Source: Burkholderia multivorans ATCC BAA-247 (lineage in GTDB: Bacteria; Pseudomonadota; Gammaproteobacteria; Burkholderiales; Burkholderiaceae). Taken from it: a DNA stretch of 64,000 nucleotides. This document shows positions 9,385 to 18,072 of the stretch, piece after piece. The stretch lies in assembly GCF_000959525.1 (NCBI RefSeq), contig NZ_CP009831.1:1302001-1366000 (forward strand). The letters are read 5' to 3'. The notes below the pieces were generated by a model, which saw only the letters and a list, made by a program, of their open reading frames with translations, had not been told where the DNA came from and ran no database searches. The translations under genes and the position numbers were made by a program. Numbering within the stretch: position 1 is the first letter of the stretch; the number at the start of each line of letters is the position of its first letter.

Positions 9385-10803
9385 TCAGTGCCCCGGCTCG
9401 TCGGTCAGCGTGGCGAGGAACGCCTCGATGTCCTTGATGTCCTGCGCCGTCATCGCCGGCGTGTCGCCCGGCTTGCGATCGAATGGCGCGTCGGTCACGT
9501 CGACGTTCGCGCGGTACTTCGGCGGAATGTCGTCGTATTGGTCGACCTTGCCGTCCGCGAGGCGCGCATAGAACTTCTGCGGTGCGATGCTGCGTTCGTT
9601 GTAGAACGCCATCACCTGATCGAGCGTGTGGTACACGCCGTTGTGAAAGAACACGTGGCGTGTCGCCGCGTTGCGCAGCGTCGGCGTCAGGAACATCCCG
9701 CAATATTGCGTCTGGTCCTTCAGATCCTCGCGGAACGGTCCGCACACGCCGAGATCGTAGAACGACGGATCGCGGTTCTGCGCGAGCTGCCGGTTGCGCG
9801 GCACGGCGAGCGCTTCGTACTGGTAGTCGGTAAACATCGGCGGCAGCCCGTCGGCGCCGGGCTTCGACAGATGACAGCCCGCGCAGTTCGCCTTGTGCGG
9901 ATCGTTGAACAGCCGCAGGCCGCGCAGCTCCGCCTGCGTGAGGCGCGCGCGGCCCTCGAGCCAGCGGTCGTACTTGCTGTTGTACGGATGGAACGACGGA
10001 TCCTCGACCTGATAGCGCGCGATCGCGAACATCGCTTCGGACACCGCGAGTTGCGGACTGTCGAACACGCGCGGGCCGAACAACTGCAGGAACTGCGTCC
10101 GGTGCGACGACTGCGAAAGCTTGTGCGCGACCTCGTCGACGCTCGCATTCGCCATCTCGACGGGGTTCAGCAGCGGACCGAATGCCTGCTGCTGCAGCGT
10201 GTCCGCGCGGCCGTCCCAGAACATTCCGCCTTGCGGTACGAGCTGCGGTGCAGCCGAGGTGCCGGCCACCTTCTGCGCCTTCACGACGCCGGCCGCCGCG
10301 GCCGCCTGCTGCGCGACGCTCGGTGCGTCGTCGTTTTCGCCGGCATCGGGGCCGATGCTGAAGTTCGGCTGTCGATACAGGTACATCAGCGACGGCGGCG
10401 GCCGATAACCGTGCTGCGTCATCGCGAGGCCGCCCGGCTGCACGTCGAGCGCGTTCGGCGGCCCGTAGGCGTGATCGGGGTTGTGGCACGACGCACACGA
10501 CTGCTTGCCGGACGCCGACAGCGACGCATCGAAGAACAGCGCGCGGCCGAGCTGCGCGACCGCGGACAGCGGCTGCACGGGCGGCCGCTGCAGCACGATC
10601 GGATGCGGATTCGCGCCGGTCCAGTCCGCGACGATGTCGCCGATCGCGGCCGGCGTATGTGCGGGAAACGCGATCGCGAAGGCGCCGTAGCCGATGACGG
10701 CCGCGCCGAGCGCGAGCGCCGCGCGGCGTGCGAAGCGGAAAGGGGCGCGCGGCGCGGCGGCGCCGGGCGTGTCGGGAGACGGAAACGCGGAACGGACTGT
10801 CAT
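9385..10803 (-). CDS. Di-haem cytochrome c peroxidase (CCP/MauG family)
   Basis: 472 residues with an N-terminal hydrophobic segment (RRAALALGAAVIGYGAFAI) acting as signal or anchor, so the enzyme faces the periplasm. Two c-type haem sites are visible, CASCH in the N-terminal half and CAGCH in the C-terminal half, the classical layout for H2O2-reducing di-haem peroxidases and MauG-like relatives. The MFLTPTLRNAATRHVFFHNG block near the end is typical of the family. It lies downstream of the phosphoesterase on the same strand, but a terminator between them suggests separate transcription. Electron donor unknown. Longer than E. coli YhjA-like bacterial CCP cores, with an extra loop around residues 160-200. 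Confidence 0.88.
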   Translation of the reverse strand: MTVRSAFPSPDTPGAAAPRAPFRFARRAALALGAAVIGYGAFAIAFPAHTPAAIGDIVADWTGANPHPIVLQRPPVQPLSAVAQLGRALFFDASLSASGKQSCASCHNPDHAYGPPNALDVQPGGLAMTQHGYRPPPSLMYLYRQPNFSIGPDAGENDDAPSVAQQAAAAAGVVKAQKVAGTSAAPQLVPQGGMFWDGRADTLQQQAFGPLLNPVEMANASVDEVAHKLSQSSHRTQFLQLFGPRVFDSPQLAVSEAMFAIARYQVEDPSFHPYNSKYDRWLEGRARLTQAELRGLRLFNDPHKANCAGCHLSKPGADGLPPMFTDYQYEALAVPRNRQLAQNRDPSFYDLGVCGPFREDLKDQTQYCGMFLTPTLRNAATRHVFFHNGVYHTLDQVMAFYNERSIAPQKFYARLADGKVDQYDDIPPKYRANVDVTDAPFDRKPGDTPAMTAQDIKDIEAFLATLTDEPGH

Positions 10804-10844
10804 GCTGTCGCTCGGGAATCGAAGGCCGCACGAGGCGGCGCAAT

Positions 10845-10878
10845 AAAACGAAAACGGCCGGCGCACGCAGCGCCGGCC
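10845..10878 (-). terminator. Rho-independent terminator of the phosphoesterase gene
   Basis: Read leftward: an 8-bp perfect stem GGCCGGCG/CGCCGGCC with a 7-base loop, followed by GTTTTCGTTTT. It lies 20 bases past the stop of the phosphoesterase gene and before the peroxidase start. Confidence 0.75.
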
Positions 10879-10897
10879 TGCTGCGCGACGACGCCCG

Positions 10898-12568
10898 TCA
10901 GATCGACGGCGCGGCGCTCAGCGTGGTGCCTTGCGTCGGATCGAGATAGAGCGGCGCGGTATTCGGCTTCGATGCGAAGTCGAACAGCCCGCGCAGGTCG
11001 CCCGCCGATGCGTCGAACGAACCGCCGCCGATGCGCTGCCCGCCGAGCCAGTTGTCCTCGATGAAGCGCACGACGGACGCCTGGTCGATCATCGTGTGGT
11101 CGACGTAGTTCTGCTTCGCGTACGGCGAGATCACGACGAACGGAATGCGCACGCCGGGGCCGCAACGGCCGTTCACGGTGCCGCCGTTCACGCCGGTCGT
11201 GCCGCCGCTGCCGCACTGGCCGTTGCCGCTGACCTGGTCGACAGCGTCCGACGACGCGCGGGTGGGCGCCGTGTACGCATGGTCGTACCAGCCGTCCGAG
11301 TCGTCATAGGTGACGATCACCGCAGTGTTCTGCCAGTCGGGCTGCTGCTGCAGGAAGTTGACGACCTTCGTGACGAACGCCTGCTCGTCGAGCGGATCCG
11401 AGTAGCCGGCATGGCCGTCCTGCGCGGCCGGCGCCTTCAGGAAGCTGACCGACGGGAAGTTTCCGGCCTTCACGGCGGCGAAGAAGTCGTCGGTGTCGTA
11501 CTGGTGATTCGCCGGTTCGGGCGTCTTGCCGTCGGTTTCGACGCTCGAGCCGATCGCTGCGATCGAGCTCGGACGCGTGTGCTGCGGATTCGCGGTCGAC
11601 GCGTAGTACTGGAACCAGTTGTGATGCGGGATGTAGTCGGCGGTCGCGGCGTTCACGGCGGTCGCGACGGTGCTGCGGTTGCAGCCGGTCGTGCCGTTGC
11701 TGTTCGTCGTCGACAGGTTGAAGCCGCCCATGAAGCCGCCCCACGTGATGTGGGCCGCGTTCAGCAGGTCGCCGATGTTCTTGCCGGACATCATCGCCTG
11801 ATCGGTCGTGCTCGAGCAGACGTCGTAGCCGGGATCGACGTCGTTGATCATCGTGTAGCCGCCCTGGCCGTCGTTGATGTAGTACGAGCTCTTCGCGAGC
11901 GTCGACGGCTGCGCGGACGTCTTCACGATCTGCATGCCGTTCGTCTGGCCCGACACGACGTTCAGTGCACCGGGCGTCGACGGACCGTAGACCGTCGTGT
12001 ACGCGTTGTCGCTCATCGCGAAGCGCTGCGCATAGTTCCACAGCGCGGTCACCGTATTGCCGTCGAAGTAGCCCATCACCTGGCCCTTGGTGCCGAACGC
12101 GCCGGCGCCGCCGGACGAGCCCTTGCCCGTGTATTTCGGGAACAGGTCGGCAAGGCCGTTGTCCTCGGCCTGCTGTTCGGCCGTGTACGCGTGGTTCTGG
12201 TCGGCGGTCGCCGCTTGCGTGCGGTCGAGACGGAACGGGTTCGCGGCGTCGGTGCCGTTCGCCGTGTTCGTAAAGTTCGGGTTCGCCGTGAGCAGCGTGC
12301 CCGTCAGGCCGTTGACCGTCGGCGTGCCCGCCTTGGCCGTAAACGCCGGCTCGCCGGCCGGGTTCGTCGCGTTCGGATAGGTGCCGAAGTAGTGGTCGAA
12401 CGAGACGTTTTCGCCGTAGATCACGACGAGGTGCTTGATCGGCGTGGCGGTCTGCAAGGCGTCCTGCGACGAGACGGGCGTCGCAGTCGGATCGTCGCTG
12501 CCGCCGCAGGCGAACAGCGTCAGCGCTGCGCCTGCGCAGGCGGTAACGAGCAAGGCTTGACGGAACAT
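10898..12568 (-). CDS. Secreted phosphoesterase (acid phosphatase/phospholipase C superfamily), lipoprotein
   Basis: 556 residues of the alkaline-phosphatase-like phosphoesterase family that includes AcpA and non-haemolytic phospholipase C. The N-terminus has a short charged start, a hydrophobic core and LFAC, a probable lipobox, so the protein is likely lipidated and periplasmic or outer-membrane attached. The HLVVIYGENVSFDHYFGTYP block contains the metal-binding Glu-Asn; VTYDDSDGWYDH near residue 430 supplies further metal ligands. ATG 12568 has GGAG upstream. It probably releases phosphate from esters outside the cytoplasm; a Pho-box-like element lies about 260 bases upstream. Confidence 0.87.
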   Translation of the reverse strand: MFRQALLVTACAGAALTLFACGGSDDPTATPVSSQDALQTATPIKHLVVIYGENVSFDHYFGTYPNATNPAGEPAFTAKAGTPTVNGLTGTLLTANPNFTNTANGTDAANPFRLDRTQAATADQNHAYTAEQQAEDNGLADLFPKYTGKGSSGGAGAFGTKGQVMGYFDGNTVTALWNYAQRFAMSDNAYTTVYGPSTPGALNVVSGQTNGMQIVKTSAQPSTLAKSSYYINDGQGGYTMINDVDPGYDVCSSTTDQAMMSGKNIGDLLNAAHITWGGFMGGFNLSTTNSNGTTGCNRSTVATAVNAATADYIPHHNWFQYYASTANPQHTRPSSIAAIGSSVETDGKTPEPANHQYDTDDFFAAVKAGNFPSVSFLKAPAAQDGHAGYSDPLDEQAFVTKVVNFLQQQPDWQNTAVIVTYDDSDGWYDHAYTAPTRASSDAVDQVSGNGQCGSGGTTGVNGGTVNGRCGPGVRIPFVVISPYAKQNYVDHTMIDQASVVRFIEDNWLGGQRIGGGSFDASAGDLRGLFDFASKPNTAPLYLDPTQGTTLSAAPSI

Positions 12569-12906
12569 CGGGAAACTCCGGGTAGGTTTTCGACGGTGGA
12601 AGCGGCGCCGTCGCCGGGGCGTTGGACGCGGCGCGCGCGATAGAGCACCGGCATTGAAACAGCCTGACGTGAAGATATGGGGACGGATTGGTTTCGCCTG
12701 CATTGCGCTGCGGTATCGATTTCATTACTTCGTCGCGCGCGGCGAAAGACAACGGAAAGGGCGAACGGCGCGCGGGGCGCATGATGGGGAGCAGGCGTCG
12801 GCACCCGACATGAGCGAGAGGCGGTTTTTGACAACAGCGTGACAGCTTCATAGGATGAACACCCGCCGCGGCGACTTCGCCGTGCGCGTCATCCGGAGCC
12901 GTCAGC
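12569..12906. other. 338-base intergenic region between divergent genes
   Basis: Upstream region of the leftward phosphoesterase and the rightward DMT exporter. The only recognisable element is the Pho-box-like sequence at 12828-12845. No RNA or extra gene is apparent. Confidence 0.5.
12828..12845 (-). promoter_or_regulatory. Candidate Pho box
   Basis: On the minus strand CTGTCAC-GCTG-TTGTCAA follows the PhoB direct-repeat pattern (two 7-mers around CTGTCAT separated by four bases; 6/7 and 5/7 matches by eye). It precedes the secreted phosphoesterase, a gene type commonly under phosphate control. The distance (about 260 bases to the start codon) requires a long leader, which lowers confidence. 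Confidence 0.4.
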
Positions 12907-13764
12907 GTGCCGATCCCCGTCCTGTTTGCCGTTCTGTGTGCCGCCTTCCTGCACGCATCGTGGAATGCGCTGGTGCGCAGCCGCGGCGACCGGTTGCGCT
13001 CGGCCACCGTCCTGCAGATCGCGATCGGCGCGTTTGCGCTGCTGTTCCTGCCCGCGGCCGCGCCGATCGCGCCGGCGAGCTGGCTTTATGTGATTGCGTC
13101 GGCCGTGCTGCACGTCGTCTATACGCTGCTGCTCGTGCGCGCGTACGAGCACGGCGATCTCAGCGTCGCGTATCCCGTCGCGCGCGGCACGGCGCCGCTG
13201 CTCGTCACGCTCGGTGCGGCGGCATTCGCCGGCGAACATTTGAGCGCGGGTGCGCAGGCCGGGCTCGTGCTGATCTGCGCGGGCATCATGGCGATCGGAC
13301 TCGAGCGCGGCCGCGCCGCGACGCACGCGATGGCGCAGGTCCTGCCGACGGCATTCGCGACCGGCGTGTCGATTGCCGCATACAGCGTGGTCGACGGAAT
13401 CGGCGTGCGCGAAAGCGGCAGCACGGTCGGCTATACCGCATGGATGTTCGTGCTGACGGGTGCGCTGATGGCCGCGTACTATCGGCTGCGCGCGGGACCG
13501 CTGCGAGTTCTGCAGGATGGGGCGGAAACGGCGAAGGCGGCGTGCGGCGGCGTATTCGCGGCGCTCGCGTACGGCATCGTGATCTGGGCGATGGACCGCG
13601 CGCCGATGGGGCCCGTATCGGCGCTGCGCGAAACGAGCGTCGTGTTCGCTGCGCTGATCGCACGCGTATATCTCGGCGAGCGGCTGACGCCGCGTAGGGC
13701 AGCCGGATGCGCCGTGATCGCGGCCGGTGCGCTGTTGATCAGTACGTTCGCGGCCGTGCGCTGA
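12907..13764 (+). CDS. EamA/DMT-family transporter
   Basis: 285-residue inner-membrane protein with about ten hydrophobic segments arranged as two EamA repeats (roughly 1-135 and 145-280), the drug/metabolite transporter fold. GTG at 12907 has GGAG eight bases upstream. The second repeat carries the typical PMGPVSALRETSVVFAAL segment. These proteins usually export amino acids, sugars or drugs; the cargo is not predictable here. Single gene, converging on the Lrp regulator. Confidence 0.85.
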   Translation: MPIPVLFAVLCAAFLHASWNALVRSRGDRLRSATVLQIAIGAFALLFLPAAAPIAPASWLYVIASAVLHVVYTLLLVRAYEHGDLSVAYPVARGTAPLLVTLGAAAFAGEHLSAGAQAGLVLICAGIMAIGLERGRAATHAMAQVLPTAFATGVSIAAYSVVDGIGVRESGSTVGYTAWMFVLTGALMAAYYRLRAGPLRVLQDGAETAKAACGGVFAALAYGIVIWAMDRAPMGPVSALRETSVVFAALIARVYLGERLTPRRAAGCAVIAAGALLISTFAAVR

Positions 13765-13896
13765 GTCGCGCGGAATAGTGCGGAATGGCGCGGCGGGGTC
13801 GGCGGCCGATGCTCAAACGGAAAGACCGGGCGCCCCGCACATCGCGAGACGAAAGAGCACGACCGCCCGTGCCGCGGCAACGCGCACGATCGCCCG

Positions 13897-14370
13897 TCAC
13901 TCTTCGACCGGCATCGCGCTCGTGCACTTGATTTCGTCGAGACAGACGCTCGAATGCACGCCGCTGACACCGGGAATGCGCATCAGCGTCTCGAGCAGGA
14001 ACCTCGACAGCCCCTTCAGATCGTGGGCGACGACCTTCAGCACGTAGTCGATGTCGCCCGTCACCGAAAAGCACTCCTGGATCTGCGCGAGATCGGACAC
14101 GAGCTTCTGGAACTTCGACAGGTCGCGGATATGCCCGCGCTCCATCGTCACGTGCACGAACGCCGTGACGCCGAAGCCGAGCGTATCGGGGCACAGCCGC
14201 GTCTCGTAGCGGCGGATCGCGCCGATCTCCTCGAGCCGCCGGTGACGCCGCAACGTCTGCGCGGGCGACAGTCCGACCGCTTTGGCCAGTTCGAGATTCG
14301 ACGCACGGCCGTTCTCCTGCAGGATCGCGAGCAGGTGGCGATCGATGCGATCGAGAACCGGTTCAGGCAT
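13897..14370 (-). CDS. Lrp/AsnC-family regulator
   Basis: 157 residues: N-terminal AsnC-type helix-turn-helix (LDRIDRHLLAILQENGRASNLELAKAVGLS) and C-terminal RAM ligand-binding domain with the conserved GDIDYVLKV core (about residues 98-106). Transcribed away from the aromatic amino acid permease/aminotransferase unit, the common arrangement for an Lrp-type regulator and its target. An aromatic amino acid or tyrosine-like effector is a reasonable inference. ATG 14370 gives the standard N-terminal length. Confidence 0.9.
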   Translation of the reverse strand: MPEPVLDRIDRHLLAILQENGRASNLELAKAVGLSPAQTLRRHRRLEEIGAIRRYETRLCPDTLGFGVTAFVHVTMERGHIRDLSKFQKLVSDLAQIQECFSVTGDIDYVLKVVAHDLKGLSRFLLETLMRIPGVSGVHSSVCLDEIKCTSAMPVEE

Positions 14371-14683
14371 CTTTGTTTCCTCATCTGTCTCCTGGATGCA
14401 ATCTTATCTCATAATGTAGGGTTTGCATGAACGGGTTACGAAACCCGATTTCCCGACCGCGACGCTAAACTGACGCCGGATTTTCGTGTGCGCCCGCCTG
14501 CTGCAGCGGCGGGCGACGGCCCGGCGACCGTGCGCAGACACGGCGACGGGCATCGGGCACCGCCACGCGAAGATTGCAGTCCCCAACCCGGCGGCTCCAC
14601 GAACGGCCGCCGGCACAGCAAAACAGCGCCCGGCACCCCGAAGGCGCACCGCTTCCGGCGGAGGCGGACAGAGTGGAGAAGAC
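14371..14683. other. 313-base divergent promoter region, lrp-like / aroP-like genes
   Basis: Contains an AT-richer patch around 14400-14420 with CATAATGT, a plausible -10 for the rightward direction, and the inverted repeat at 14432-14447. The remainder up to the permease start looks like a long leader; no RNA structure or leader peptide with runs of Phe/Tyr/Trp codons is evident. Confidence 0.5.
14432..14447. promoter_or_regulatory. Inverted repeat CGGGTT-N4-AACCCG
   Basis: Perfect 6-bp arms with a 4-base spacer, just downstream of the CATAATGT box in the divergent region. A candidate operator for the adjacent Lrp-type regulator, by position only. Confidence 0.4.
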
Positions 14684-16069
14684 ATGGTTTCTGGAAACGA
14701 GAAGGACGGCCTGAAGCGTGGGCTGAAGAACCGGCACATCCAGCTGATTGCGCTGGGTGGCGCGCTGGGTACGGGGCTGTTCCTGGGCATTGCGCAGACG
14801 ATCAAGATGGCCGGCCCGTCCGTGCTGCTCGGCTATGCGGTGGCCGGCGTCGTCGCGTTTTTCATCATGCGTCAGCTCGGCGAGATGGTCGTCGACGAGC
14901 CCGTCGCCGGCTCGTTCAGCTATTTCGCAGACAAATACTGCGGGCACTTCACAGGTTTCCTCTCCGGCTGGAACTACTGGGTGCTCTACATCCTCGTCAG
15001 CATGGCCGAGCTGTCGGCCGTCGGCATCTACGTGCAGTACTGGTGGCCCGGCGTGCCGACGTGGGTCTCCGCGCTCGTGTTCTTCGTCGTCATCAACCTC
15101 GTCAACCTGACCAGCGTGAAGTCGTACGGCGAGACGGAATTCTGGTTCTCCATCATCAAGGTCGCCGCGATCGTCGGCATGATCGGCTTCGGCGGCTGGC
15201 TGCTCGCGAGCGGGCATGCGGGACCGGAAGCGAGCGTCGCGAACCTGTGGCAGCACGGCGGCTTCTTCCCGAACGGCGTGTCGGGCCTCGTGATGTCGAT
15301 GGCCGCGATCATGTTCTCGTTCGGCGGGCTCGAACTGGTCGGGATCACGGCGGCCGAAGCCGACGATCCGAAGCGCAGCATTCCGCGCGCGACGAACCAG
15401 GTCATCTACCGGATCCTGATTTTCTACATCGGCGCGCTCGGCGTGCTGCTGTCGCTGTATCCGTGGCAAAAGGTCGTGTCCGGCGGCAGCCCGTTCGTGC
15501 TGATCTTCCATGCGCTGAGCAGCGACGTGGTCGCGAACGTGCTGAACGTCGTCGTGCTGACGGCGGCGCTGTCGGTGTACAACAGCGGCGTCTACTGCAA
15601 CAGCCGGATGCTGTTCGGCCTCGCGAAGCAGGGCAATGCGCCGAAGGTGCTGTGCTCGGTCAACCGGCGCGGCATTCCGCTCGCCGCGCTCGGCGCGTCG
15701 GCACTCGCGACGGGCGTCTGCGTGCTGGTCAACTACTTCATGCCGGGCAAGGCGTTCGAAGTGCTGATGGGGCTCGTCGTGTCGGCGCTGATCATCAACT
15801 GGGCGATGATCACGCTGATCCATCTGAAGTTCCGTCAGGCCAAGCGGGCAGCCGGGGAGGAGACGTCCTTCCGCAGTCTGGGCTATCCTTTCACGAATTA
15901 CCTGTGCCTGGCGTTCATGGCCGGCATTCTCGTCGTGATGTACCTGACGCCGGATCTCCGCCTGTCGGTGTACCTGATTCCCGTGTGGCTCGCGGTTCTC
16001 GCGGTCGGGTATCGCTTCCGTCAGAAGAATGCCGGCTATGCGCTGCGTAACGGCGCATCCGCACGCTGA
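14684..16069 (+). CDS. aroP: Aromatic amino acid permease, AroP/PheP type
   Basis: 461-residue APC-superfamily amino acid:proton symporter with twelve membrane segments. It starts with the GLKNRHIQLIALGGALGTGLF signature of the AroP/PheP/LysP group, and the E. coli AroP length is about 457. ATG 14684 has GTGGAGAAG upstream and gives the standard N-terminus. It is followed after 45 bases by the aromatic aminotransferase, so import and first catabolic step are coupled. Phe/Tyr/Trp preference rests on that partner and overall similarity; other amino acids remain possible. Confidence 0.85.
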   Translation: MVSGNEKDGLKRGLKNRHIQLIALGGALGTGLFLGIAQTIKMAGPSVLLGYAVAGVVAFFIMRQLGEMVVDEPVAGSFSYFADKYCGHFTGFLSGWNYWVLYILVSMAELSAVGIYVQYWWPGVPTWVSALVFFVVINLVNLTSVKSYGETEFWFSIIKVAAIVGMIGFGGWLLASGHAGPEASVANLWQHGGFFPNGVSGLVMSMAAIMFSFGGLELVGITAAEADDPKRSIPRATNQVIYRILIFYIGALGVLLSLYPWQKVVSGGSPFVLIFHALSSDVVANVLNVVVLTAALSVYNSGVYCNSRMLFGLAKQGNAPKVLCSVNRRGIPLAALGASALATGVCVLVNYFMPGKAFEVLMGLVVSALIINWAMITLIHLKFRQAKRAAGEETSFRSLGYPFTNYLCLAFMAGILVVMYLTPDLRLSVYLIPVWLAVLAVGYRFRQKNAGYALRNGASAR

Positions 16070-16114
16070 CGCGCGCCGCGCCCGATCATTCCTCCAAACG
16101 AGACCGACATAGCC

Positions 16115-17317
16115 ATGTTCGAACATATCGAAGCGTATCCGGGCGATCCGATCCTCACGCTGAACGAGAACTTCCAGAAAGATCCGCGCGACCGCAAGGT
16201 CAACCTCAGCATCGGCATCTATTTCGATGCCGATGGGCGGATTCCGGTGATGGGCGCGGTACGCGAAGCCGAAACGGCGCTGCAGCGCGAGAGCGGCCCG
16301 AAGCCGTACCTGCCGATGGTCGGTCTGGCCGCGTATCGCGACGCGGTGCAGGCGCTCGTGTTCGGCGCCGATCATCCGGCGCGTGCGGCCGGTCGCATCG
16401 CGACCGTGCAGACGCTCGGCGGCTCGGGCGCGCTGAAGGTCGGCGCGGATTTCCTGAAGCGCTATTTCCCCGACGCGCAGGTATGGCTGAGCGATCCGAG
16501 CTGGGAAAACCACCGCTTCATCTTCGAGCGTGCGGGCTTCACGGTGAACACGTATCCGTACTACGACGAAGCGACGGGCGGTCTGAAGTTCGACGCGATG
16601 CTCGCGGCGATCGACGCGCTGCCGGCGCGCAGCGTCGTGCTGCTGCATGCGTGCTGCCATAACCCGACCGGCGTCGATCTCGACGAAGGTCAGTGGGAAA
16701 AGCTGATCGACGTGATCGAAGCGCGCGAACTGCTGCCGTTCGTCGACATGGCCTACCAGGGCTTCGGCGCGGGGCTCGACGCCGATGCGTTCGCGGTGCG
16801 CGAACTGGCGCGGCGCGGCGTGCCGGCGCTGGTCGCGAATTCGTTCTCGAAGAACTTCTCGCTGTATGGCGAACGCGTCGGCGGGCTCAGCGTCGTCTGC
16901 GAAGATGCGGCCGCCGCCGAGCGCGTGCTCGGCCAGCTTGCCGGCGCCGTGCGCTCGAACTACAGCAACCCGCAAACGTACGGCGCAAAGGTCGTGTCGG
17001 CCGTGCTCAATACGCCCGCACTGCGCAAGCAATGGGAAGAAGAACTCGCGGCGATGTGCCGCCGCATCGCGCGCATGCGTCAGGCGATCCACGACGGGCT
17101 GCGCGATCACGTCAGCGGCGAAGCGCTCACGCGCTACGTGAAGCAGCGCGGGATGTTCACGTATACGGGCCTGACCGAATCGCAGGTCGAAGCGCTGCGC
17201 GAAGTGCACGGCGTGTACATCCTGCGCTCGGGCCGCATGTGCGTGGCCGGGCTGAACGATTCGAACGTCGGCATCGTCGCGGATGCGATCGGCCAGGTGC
17301 TGAAGAGCGGCGTCTGA
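16115..17317 (+). CDS. tyrB: Aromatic amino acid aminotransferase, TyrB type
   Basis: 400-residue class I PLP aminotransferase matching the TyrB/AspC fold length. It opens with FEHIEAYPGDPILTLNENF, has HNPTGVD (substrate and cofactor contacts) and the PLP lysine in NSFSKNFSLYGERVGG near residue 250. It transfers the amino group of tyrosine or phenylalanine to 2-oxoglutarate, giving 4-hydroxyphenylpyruvate or phenylpyruvate. It is in the permease operon and ends at a strong terminator. Its product is the substrate of the dioxygenase encoded at 57267-58394 in the same window. Confidence 0.9.
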   Translation: MFEHIEAYPGDPILTLNENFQKDPRDRKVNLSIGIYFDADGRIPVMGAVREAETALQRESGPKPYLPMVGLAAYRDAVQALVFGADHPARAAGRIATVQTLGGSGALKVGADFLKRYFPDAQVWLSDPSWENHRFIFERAGFTVNTYPYYDEATGGLKFDAMLAAIDALPARSVVLLHACCHNPTGVDLDEGQWEKLIDVIEARELLPFVDMAYQGFGAGLDADAFAVRELARRGVPALVANSFSKNFSLYGERVGGLSVVCEDAAAAERVLGQLAGAVRSNYSNPQTYGAKVVSAVLNTPALRKQWEEELAAMCRRIARMRQAIHDGLRDHVSGEALTRYVKQRGMFTYTGLTESQVEALREVHGVYILRSGRMCVAGLNDSNVGIVADAIGQVLKSGV

Positions 17318-17337
17318 ACGCGGTTGCATGCGTCGCG

Positions 17338-17377
17338 AAAACCGGCTGTCTCCTCGACGGAGGCAGCCGGTTTTTTT
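17338..17377 (+). terminator. Strong rho-independent terminator of the aroP-tyrB unit
   Basis: AAAACCGGCTG pairs with CAGCCGGTTTT across a stem that continues inwards (TCC/GGA), and seven T residues follow at 17371-17377. It begins 20 bases after the aminotransferase stop. Confidence 0.9.
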
Positions 17378-17463
17378 ATGCTGCCGTCCGCCGCCGCCCC
17401 CCTGTCGCGGTCGCAGGCACAGCAGTACGATCACGGAATCGTACGCAGATCGACACGGAACGC

Positions 17464-17862
17464 ATGGGTATACGGATCGTACAGTTGGGATCGCCGCGCG
17501 CAGCGGGCGAAGGGGTGCGGATCGGCACGGTGCGGCGGCCGCCGCGCGGCGTGCCGAAAGCCGAATTCGCCTCGCGCGATTATTACGACGTGTGGCTGCC
17601 GACGCTGTCGCCGAGCGCCGAACTCGTCGCGCAGGCGCAGGCCGCCGAAAGCGACGCCGAATGGCGCGCGTTCAAGCGTCACTTCCGTGCCGAAATGGCG
17701 CATGGCGATGCGGCGAAGGTGCTCGATCTGCTCGCGGCGCTGTCGGCGACGACCGCGTTCTCGATCGGCTGCTATTGCGACGACGAAAACCGCTGCCACC
17801 GCAGCGTGCTGCGCGAACTGCTCGCCGAACGCGGCGCGACGATCGAACCGGCTGCACGATGA
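17464..17862 (+). CDS. DUF488 family protein
   Basis: 132-residue cytoplasmic protein of the DUF488 family. The family core is visible: RIGTVRRPPRGVPK near the start, YYDVWLPTLSPS, and the cysteine-rich GCYCDDENRCHRSVL near the C-terminus, with its conserved CHR element. Its biochemical role is not established. ATG 17464 has GGA upstream. It lies between the aminotransferase terminator and an FNR-type promoter, so it appears to be a one-gene unit. Confidence 0.8.
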   Translation: MGIRIVQLGSPRAAGEGVRIGTVRRPPRGVPKAEFASRDYYDVWLPTLSPSAELVAQAQAAESDAEWRAFKRHFRAEMAHGDAAKVLDLLAALSATTAFSIGCYCDDENRCHRSVLRELLAERGATIEPAAR

Positions 17863-17875
17863 CGGCGCCGCCCGC

Positions 17876-17916
17876 TTGACGCAGATCAAGCGTGCGGCGG
17901 CACGCGCCACTATGCT
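17876..17916 (+). promoter_or_regulatory. FNR/ANR-dependent promoter
   Basis: TTGAC-GCAG-ATCAA at 17876-17889 matches the FNR/ANR consensus TTGAT-N4-ATCAA at nine of ten positions. TATGCT at 17911-17916 sits 28.5 bases from the box centre, the spacing of a class II activated promoter with the box near -41. The next gene on this strand is the 79-residue protein at 18073. An FNR-type regulator with TTGAT-reading residues is encoded 60 bases beyond that gene. Confidence 0.75.
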
Positions 17917-18072
17917 CACGTGAACGGATGCGGGCGCCCGCCCGCGCAGGCGCGGCCGCCGATCGCGCCGCCGGGCACGGCGAATGCTCGACGAAACCGA
18001 CGGCCGGCCCATGCCGCAGCTTCAGGCGGCGCGGCCATCGCCGGTTCGACGGCCGACACCGCAGGAGGAGTC

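Noticed and set aside
14465-17434. Uninterrupted 989-codon frame on the minus strand opposite the permease and aminotransferase genes
   Set aside because: It is an antisense shadow created by GC-rich third positions; composition is Arg/His/Asp-rich with no domain, and both sense genes are clear families.
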